Position numbers and translations under genes: made by a program. Positions 57,425 to 64,000 of a stretch of DNA of 64,000 bases are shown piece after piece. The notes under the pieces are model-generated. The model did not search any database. It saw only the letters and a list, made by a program, of their open reading frames with translations, and was not told the DNA's origin. Every line of letters begins with the position of its first letter. Position 1 is the stretch's first letter. The stretch spans positions 77,178,001-77,242,000 of the forward strand of contig JAZHRO010000002.1 in the NCBI GenBank assembly GCA_037157565.1, given 5' to 3'. The stretch comes from Thalassia testudinum. Its lineage: Eukaryota; Streptophyta; Magnoliopsida; Alismatales; Hydrocharitaceae.

Positions 57425-59608
57425 TGATTGCGCAGCAATGATAGGTCATAATTGACCTAGATTAAGCTAGGGCTTAGTATAAGTTAGGACCATTCATGCA
57501 TACATACGCATTATTTGCATCTTTACTACCCTTCTTTAGCTATGCATGAAATAATGTTATAATGTGCTGATTAAGTGCATTATGTTGATTGCAGGCAATA
57601 AGCAGATCTGGAGCTGGATATGGAGTAGGATCTGAAGCTGGATCTGAAATAATGGGACTTGTAGCAAAGCTGGAGTAGAAGGATTAGTTTAGATATAGGA
57701 ACAATAATGTAAGGGAGTTAAAGGTTTGCTATTCTATTAAGTAGGAATAAAGCAGTAAAATGTAAAGAGCTTAGGTCCATCCTAGCCCTAGGATAGCCTA
57801 GATAATTCCCTAAGCCTTAGCCACCCTTAGATTAGGTCACAACACCCTAGGAAGCCCTAAACCCCTAGTTCCAACCCTTATCTGGACGTCCAGATAAGTT
57901 ATAGGACGTCCAGGACACTTAGCCATCTCCCGCACACCTCAAACCCACTTCTGCAGTATTATTGGATGTCCAGACACTTTGTTAGACGTCCAATTTCTGC
58001 AAAGTACCCAAAATAGAACCCTGATTTCCCCCTGACTCAAATTGGACGTCCAGAATTGAAGTCTGGACTTCTGATTTTTTAGTATAAGTCATCTAATCCT
58101 ATTATTGGACGTCTGATGCTGCTCTCCAGTCCCTGTTTTGAGATTCAAGTCTTGATATTGGATCTCTAGCTCCCTAGACCTAATCCCAACCCCATAGGAA
58201 CCTAAATTAAGGTGTCTTAACCCTAGTACATCACCTCTAGACCTACCTAAGGACCTAATTAGGTCCTCACCAAACCCAATTGACTTAGATCAAGTCAATT
58301 ACCTTCACCTAAGTCAATTGGACTCATTGAGTCCAATTGAGCTTAGAACTCAACCCACACAAGTTTAATTGGGCTTGGTGAGAGTCCAATTGACCTAAAC
58401 CCAACCTAATTGAGTTATTCTGCTCTCAATTAGGTTCACACTCATTCAATTAAACTTAGGTTAAGTTTAATTGCATTTTCCCCTTAGCAATTAGAGTTTG
58501 TAACCCTAATTCAAGACCTACACCTACCCAAACCCCTTAGGACCTAACCTAAGCCACCAAGCCACATAGAGCACGACCACACACACACACACACACCCAT
58601 TCATGCACACACACTTCTCTAGAATTCTCTAGAGAGATCTTGAGATGGCGCCACCTCTTGGTTGCCAAATTTAGCAACCAAGAGGAATTCAAATTGAGAT
58701 CCACAATTCTTGGATCTCAAAGACTATCTCCACCGACATGTGGCCGGCCACTCTTGGACTCTCTCTAGAGAGTTCTACACCTCTCTAGAGAGAATCCATT
58801 GGGTCTATAAAAAGACCCCTTGGGCGGCCAAGCACCCCTATTCACTTCCTTGGCATTCATTCCACTTAGGCTAGCCACTTTCACTCCACGTCCACGAGTA
58901 GAGCACCACCATGGAGGCCACCATCTCCATGGCAGGAAACTGGATCAGCTCCCTAGCCTCTCTCCAAGGGCCAGCCTAAGCTCCATTGGCCGCCCCTCCT
59001 TCTTCTCTCAGCCACTCAAAGGCCAATGGAGACCACCTCCGAATGCCCTTCCTTCTGCTAGATTAGTAACTTAGCTCTTCATATATTTACTATTTTTATT
59101 TACTGCTTAGTATTGTAGTCTTACTTCTCCCCCAATGATGCATGCGAAATCCCCCCATCGATTCTTGTATGCGATCATTTTCTGTTAGCTAGGTTTAATT
59201 TTCAAGCATTTATGTACAAGCTTTCCTCTATGTTTTATGTTGCAAACAACTCTCCCGCTGAATGAATGAAAAATGCTTTTATATATATATTTGTCTCTAT
59301 ATGTTTGACATTACCATGAGCTTAATAATTATCATTCTTTTTGTGTGATTCAAGTTGCCTGTTTCCAATTCCTAATATTCTTGCAACTAAGCATGTCATA
59401 CCTAAATACGTAATAATCACGAACTAGCATGCGATTCTAAACAAAGTAGAGCAAGATCGATTTCAAAAGCAAAAGCAATGCCTCCCAGAGACGAACGACC
59501 GGGACTCAAGTCTCGTTATTTTTACAAACTTAATTTTTGACGAACGTTTTTGCATGACTATACTACGATTTCGATGACTTTCAAAATGCACGAGAACGGT
59601 TTCCGTCC
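57425..59608 (+). repeat. 3' LTR of element B
   Basis: 2,184 bp, starting TGATTGCGCAGCAATGA (one change breaks the tip palindrome). It aligns end to end with 49941-52121. The last base seems changed (CCGTCA to CCGTCC). Confidence 0.9.
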
Positions 59609-59613
59609 ATAAT

Positions 59614-60720
59614 GAGGGTTTGAGGGAGAAAAGATCCCTCCTTGGAACATGGTCAGGGGTTGTTCCAGGTGCATTTGGTTCATTTGCTATGCCAAATCTA
59701 CATTGTGAGCTCCCTTTGCTAGGGAGAGGGTCTATAGCGGGTTTCTGGTTTGGTTCAATAGCTCATCAATCTTTTTGTCCACCAACACAACTTGATCCAA
59801 CTTTTTGGCTATAATGTTCATGTCAACCATTCCATAATTGGCTTGCACTTCATAAATCCCACCACGAGGTTGACTGGATCGATTAAACTGGGTTATGGAG
59901 GCATTGTTAAGCAAATTCTCACTCATGGACTCAAAGATTTTGAACGCGCTCTCCGCATCTTTGTTCAAAAAGTTGCCTCCACATGAGGCATCAACAAAGC
60001 TCCTCAGATTGCTGTCCAGACTATGGTAGAAGATTTGGGCCAATTGCCACCTTGGAACCTCATAGTGTGGTCATTTCCTCAACAATTCATTGAATCTTTC
60101 CCACGCCTCATGGAATTGTTCCCTACCTTGTAGTGTAAATGTGGTAATGGCTCTTCTGAGGGCATTGATTTTACCTATGGGGAAAAATTTTTTCAAGAAT
60201 GCATGCCTCAGTTCCTCCCAAGTGAAGATGGGTCTCCCTAAGGTTCTAAGCCAGTGAGATGCTTGGTCTTTTAGGGAGAAGGGGAACATCTTAATCAACA
60301 TAATGTCCAAGCTGATCTTTCTGGGTTTCACAGTTTGGGCGATCCAGTTTAGGTCCTCTAGGTGTTGGAAGGGGTCCTTATTTGAACTCCCATGAAAGTG
60401 GCTCTAAATTAAGCTCAGGACATTAGGTTTCAGTTCAAAATCATCTCCCCCTTCAGGGACTTTAAGATGTGTCTCGATCCAGATAGCAGACGGATTGTAA
60501 AAATCACGGAGAGGCCTAGGTTGGCCCTTAGGAGGTTGTGGTGGGTTAGGTGGGTTTAATGGGGGTTGCCCTTGAGGGTTTTGCAATCGATGTATGGCTT
60601 GCATGATGGTTTGGATCTATTATTTTTGAAGTTGGTGGTTGGCAGAGATTTAAGCCTAAATGGTGGCCATAGCATTGGGTTGGGGTTGTCCTCATTCTCA
60701 TCAATTCTTGGTTCAGCCAT
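59614..60720 (-). pseudogene. gag N-terminal part of element E
   Basis: ATG at 60720 (MAEPRIDENEDNPNPMLWPP). A P/Q/N-rich segment follows (PPNPPQPPKGQPRPLRDFYN), then the gag domain: FELKPNVLSLI, LIKMFPFSLKDQASHWLRTL, TWEELRHAFLKKFFPIGKIN, GREQFHEAWERFNELLRK, QIFYHSLDSNLRSFVDASCG, VAKKLDQVVLVDKKIDELL-like end. Small frameshifts occur at about 60400, 60060 and 59730. The zinc region near 59640-59720 is badly decayed. Element B interrupts the gene at 59613. Confidence 0.88.
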
Positions 60721-61554
60721 TTTCCTTGTAAAATCAAGTCTCCTCCTGATTTCCCTATCTAAAACAAACAGCTCAAGATGAAGTAATCGTCTTCTGTGCA
60801 TACACTAGAGAAGAACGGGGAGGGATGCAAAGAGAGATAGGTGCGAGAAGTGTGTGCACAAACAAGCAAGTCTAGTCCTTATAGTGTATACCTTAGGTGA
60901 CCTAGAAGCCTCAAAGGGAATGATCAGATCTATAAGCACTTAACCACCCTTCCCGATGTTAATTTGGCCAAGTTGATTACAAGGGGATTGAAGGGAAGGT
61001 TCTTCCTTTGGCTTTCGTCGCTGGTTCCGTAGACCCCACAACCATGGTTGTTTGACACTTCCCTGTAGCCTAGACACCAGATTCTACAAAAGGAATGAAG
61101 GCCAAGTGCCTAGCAAACCTAATCACACCTTCAAGACTTAGACTAGCCTTGCCTAGGGCACGTCTCTCCATTTTAATGAGGGCTAGGTTAGTGCTTGTGC
61201 TCAAGATATGTGATGAGGCATTGTTTGGGGTTGTGCCTCTTACTTAACCGATTTGAGTGTGTGTGTGCACTTAACAAAACATGGTTCTCAAGTAAGGATT
61301 TTAGGATGTGGTGTCTTTTAATGATTGTCCTTGCTTTAATGCTTTTTAGGGTTGAAGTTCCTTAATGTTTTCAAACAAGGTTCAAGTGGGCACACAAGGT
61401 TTTGCACACAATGGGCGAAAGTCAATTTCCTTTAGAATGATGTGGCCCTAGAAAAACAACCCTAGTGTATTCACCCTAGTGTTCATGCAATTGTACTAGG
61501 TGAGTTCATTTTAATTATGGTGAGTGGTGCGGCCCAAGTCAAAGCATGGGGGTA
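60721..61554 (-). other. 5' leader of element E (incomplete)
   Basis: Minus-strand blocks match leaders of B and F: GGTTCCGTAGACC complement and AAGCCAAAGGAAGAACC near 61005-61035, and ACTTGGGCCGCACCACT near 61520-61540 (F has TTGGGCCACACCACT at 63794-63808). The last 11 bases before F (GCATGGGGGTA on the plus strand) look like a polypurine tract. Confidence 0.65.
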
Positions 61555-62148
61555 TGATGTAAACACATTTACACTACTTAAGATGTTTATTTATGCATGT
61601 TCTTAATCATAGGATTGCATTTCATGATATAAATATTGCATAACATGCATCATCTTGCATTTAGAGTAGTTTGAATAAAATGGAGGTTAATTGTCTCCAT
61701 TTATGTGCTTGGACAGGGCAAACATTTTATCGGGGCCTCGGATCAAAGATCCAACCGTATGGATGTGATCAGGGCGACGATTGGAGTTCAACGACTCCAA
61801 GATCGCCCTAATCAGGCATCCGTAGCATTAGATAGTGATCGGGGAACCCTATAAGATCAAGGGCCAGGATGGTGTAAATCCATACTTCAAATGACAAATC
61901 CGACCACACGGATGAATTTGGATCAACGATCGCAACCTAACGACGCAAAAATCAAGTCAATCCGACATCCGTGGTACCATCTACAACATTCAGAAGATGG
62001 ATGGCCAAGATGGCGCCATCTCGGCCACGCAAACGGCCGCATACAATCTCTGAAGTCCCCACACCAGCTCCCTCTCCACCGTTGGATCTCGATCCAACGG
62101 CTGTGGACAACCGTGCCTAAAAGCGTCCGCTCGACCATTCGCGCCTCG

Positions 62149-62199
62149 TAGCGCAGCGATCGAGAGCGCTTTCGCGAGCTGCAGCAGCGGGTTCGAGCC
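62149..62199 (+). other. tRNA-like A-box/B-box module in F LTR
   Basis: TAGCGCAGCGATCGAGAGCG (A-box-like, at 62149) and GGTTCGAGCC (B box, at 62190) are 41 bases apart. The same arrangement is in the other family copy. An acceptor stem is not evident. Confidence 0.65.
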
Positions 62200-62565
62200 A
62201 CAACGAAGGGGAGAAAGGCACGGGCGAGCGAGCGTTGGCGGGCGTTGGATCGTCATTAGGGCCGCTCAGATCCACCGATAGCGTTCACGTGCTATTGCAC
62301 GCGCGTCAAGGACGAGCCATCATACACGTTGGGCAGGTGCGCATCAGCGGGCGAAGACACATCTTAAGCCGTCCGATCTCACGATCGGACGGCTGTGGAT
62401 GAAAGAACGTGGGCAGGAGTTGAGAAAGAGCGTAGCTGAGGAGGCACGCGTGGGTGCGGGTACTACGCCCACGTTGGGGCTTTAGTGACGGTTTTATCGA
62501 TCACTAAAGACCCCTCATTTATTTTTTTAAAGATGTAATGACCAATTTGCCCCCACTCCTTGCAA

Positions 62566-62575
62566 CTATAAAAGG
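62566..62575 (+). promoter_or_regulatory. TATA box of F LTR
   Basis: CTATAAAAGG, about 370 bp after the tRNA-like module. Confidence 0.65.
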
Positions 62576-63315
62576 AGACCCCCTCCATACGAAATTCTCA
62601 TCCCTTCCTTCTCTTCTCTACCTCTCCAAAGCTCAAGAGAAGCTTGTCCCACACCCGGGATGCTTCTCGCGAGATAAAGTCCAAATTTTCGTCCCCCTTC
62701 GGAAGAGGATCCCGCGACGACGACGGCGTGCTGCTCCGTTCCTGTTCTTCTGCTTTGTCCTCCTTCATCCAGGAGTCGTCCTGTCCGACTCGTCCTCCAA
62801 GCGACCGTAGAGGAGGATATCTCTCTCCCTATTCTTTTTATTGCTTTCTAATATAGATTTACTGCTTTCTAGTGTAGTTCTGCTCGTCCTCTAAGCATTC
62901 GTCGAGGAGGACATTTCTCCCTCCATTCTTTTAATGCTTTTTAGAGTAAATTTATCGCTTTCTAGTGCAAGTGTGTTATGCTTTCTAGTTGTAATGAACA
63001 ATCTCCTTAATGATAAATTCTCTGCTTATTCGACATCTCATTTTTTATTTCTATGTTTAATATTCTCTCTCTCTTACCCCCTCTCTCTCTCTTCTATTTA
63101 TTATAAATAATTAGATAATTTTAAATTGAATTACTTTGTGACAAATAAAAAGAAACCCGTAGTTTTTAAATCAAACGTCCGCCTCCCTGTGTTCAACCCG
63201 AAATTTCAATTTCGGTATAAATTTTATTTGTTGAACACGAGTTCTTCGCTTTCAAACTACGACAGGTTTTCCAAAACCTAACACGTTAGCGCAGCAATTC
63301 GTGAGTTCAACATTT

Positions 63316-63333
63316 TGGCGCCGTTGCCGGGGA
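63316..63333 (+). other. primer-binding site of F, tRNA-Asp
   Basis: TGGCGCCGTTGCCGGGGA is a perfect complement to the plant tRNA-Asp 3' end, three bases after the LTR. Confidence 0.93.
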
Positions 63334-64000
63334 GGCGACACTCTTTGATTTTTCTTCGCGTTTTGTAACTTACAAATCATTTACCTCACTTTTCTCCTTT
63401 CCTATTGTAATTGTAGGTACTCTTTCAGGACAGGCAAAAGCGGTAGATCGGAGTAAAGTGCTGTGGAAGGTCCTGTAAGTTACCTCCCACCCTTAGATTT
63501 CATTTCACAACATAATAATTCAAACATCAATCAACCTAAGTGTTTTTATAAACTCTAAGGTTAGATTGTTTGTTGTTTGACAACCATACTCACCCCAACC
63601 CCCACATTAAAAAAAGAAAAAATTAAGAAAAAATATCACAGAGGTACACAACCTCATCTGATTTTCTAACTCAACTGGTAAACCGATCGTAGGAGCCGGT
63701 ACACACATCCAAACACATAATTGAATAGAAATCAAATTAGGTAATCATTTGTGTGCCAATTAAGTGGTGCAACAAGCCAATTGTTTGAGTTGATTGGGCC
63801 ACACCACTTCAATAAAATAAACTCATCAAGTAGCTGCCACTTAGGTTCAACTCTTAGGGATTTACCAGGCACTCCACATTCTTTTTAAACTTTAAAGGAA
63901 AACATCTTCACCTGTTCTTGCAAAACCTGGTGTGCCAATGAAACTTGTTTGAAAATTCCTAAAGTTGAATCCTAAAAGCTACTAAGCAAGATTTGAACCT
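63334..64000 (+). other. 5' leader of element F
   Basis: Non-coding start of the internal region, sharing GCTGCCACTTAGGTT (63833-63847) with B's leader and TTGGGCCACACCACT with E's. No gene is reached before the window ends. Confidence 0.75.

Larger units (their letters stand above)
49941..59608 (+). mobile_element. non-autonomous Athila-related element B
   Basis: LTRs at 49941-52121 and 57425-59608, degenerate tRNA-Asp primer site, leader, one acidic open frame, 3' domain with inner tract, and polypurine tract. Flanks GTAAT (49936-49940) and ATAAT (59609-59613) are a TSD with one change. It interrupts E's gag. It has no enzyme domain. Its plan equals that of A, but LTR sequence and protein differ strongly. 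Confidence 0.92.
44220..61554 (-). mobile_element. Athila-type gypsy element E (host of B and probably F)
   Basis: From right to left: leader (60721-61554), gag (interrupted by B), protease, RT, RNase H, integrase, polypurine tract and 3' LTR (44220-45299). The 5' LTR is not in the window; element F begins within or next to the leader at 61555. It is the best preserved element here: the gag C-terminus plus protease is open for 473 codons. It inserted into D's 3' region, with GTCAT (44215-44219) the likely TSD copy on this side. Confidence 0.88.
61555..63312 (+). repeat. LTR of element F
   Basis: About 1,758 bp from TGATGTAAACACATTTACA to GTTCAACA. It has a tRNA-like module (62149-62199), inverted GTTGGATC/GATCCAACGGCTGTG blocks (62081-62106), a TATA box, a CT run (63064-63094) and the CTCCCTGTGTTCAACCCG block (63184-63201). 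Confidence 0.88.
61555..64000 (+). mobile_element. gypsy (Athila-type) element F, 5' part
   Basis: LTR, tRNA-Asp-type primer site and leader run out of the right edge, so gag-pol is not visible. A fragment of the same LTR family is at 15614-16263. Confidence 0.85.

Noticed and set aside
1..64000. CRISPR arrays, bacterial operons, ribosome binding sites, rRNA genes
   Set aside because: No spaced direct-repeat array or rRNA sequence seen; the content is plant nuclear retrotransposon DNA.

Overview
This window is repeat DNA from a flowering-plant nuclear genome. I see no intact host gene. Almost all of it is LTR retrotransposons: one SIRE/Maximus-like Ty1-copia element plus a solo LTR of the same family, and several Ty3-gypsy elements of Athila type. 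The Athila call rests on the RT style (FMDD catalytic box), a protease with DLGA, and primer-binding sites matching the 3' end of plant tRNA-Asp. The only traces of host-type or non-LTR sequence are a broken GATL-like (GT8 glycosyltransferase) fragment near 16.3 kb and a degraded LINE gag (DUF4283-like) fragment near 17.6 kb. The species cannot be told from the sequence.

Layout. 1-5842: copia element, minus strand, 5' LTR at right, 3' half outside the window. 5843-6375: LTR remnant. 6393-15613: a large inverted repeat made of two head-to-head copies of one ~2.75 kb LTR (family H); the left copy is interrupted by a 2.26 kb solo LTR (J), and the spacer holds a C/T-rich tract and another LTR-like block (I). 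15614-16263: piece of an F-family LTR. 16264-17790: GATL and LINE relics. 17791-19623: LTR G. 19624-20554 plus 40620-42447: one LTR (element D) split by the 20 kb element C (20560-40619). C holds a non-autonomous element A (24955-32930) and a solo copia LTR K (34459-36153). 42448-44219: D internal DNA. 44220-61554: Athila element E, minus strand, interrupted by non-autonomous element B (49941-59608) and apparently by F (61555 to the right edge).

The nesting is supported by target-site duplications (TSDs): CCCAC around C, CCCGT/CCAGT around A, GTGCC around J, GAGGG/AAGGG around K, GTAAT/ATAAT around B. For J the uninterrupted target is visible in the other arm of the inverted repeat. For A and K the host reading frame resumes across the insertion.

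How the parts may work together: E has gag, protease, RT, RNase H and integrase in recognisable form. C has lost its protease. A and B carry LTRs, primer site, leader, polypurine tract and one acidic, gag-like open frame but no enzymes, so they would need proteins from relatives such as C or E. Cross-family features worth attention are GACGTC-type motif arrays inside the LTRs of both copia and gypsy families, short palindromes at the outer tip of most gypsy LTRs, a tRNA-like A/B-box module inside the F-family LTR, and a duplicated polypurine tract bordering an extra 3' non-coding domain.
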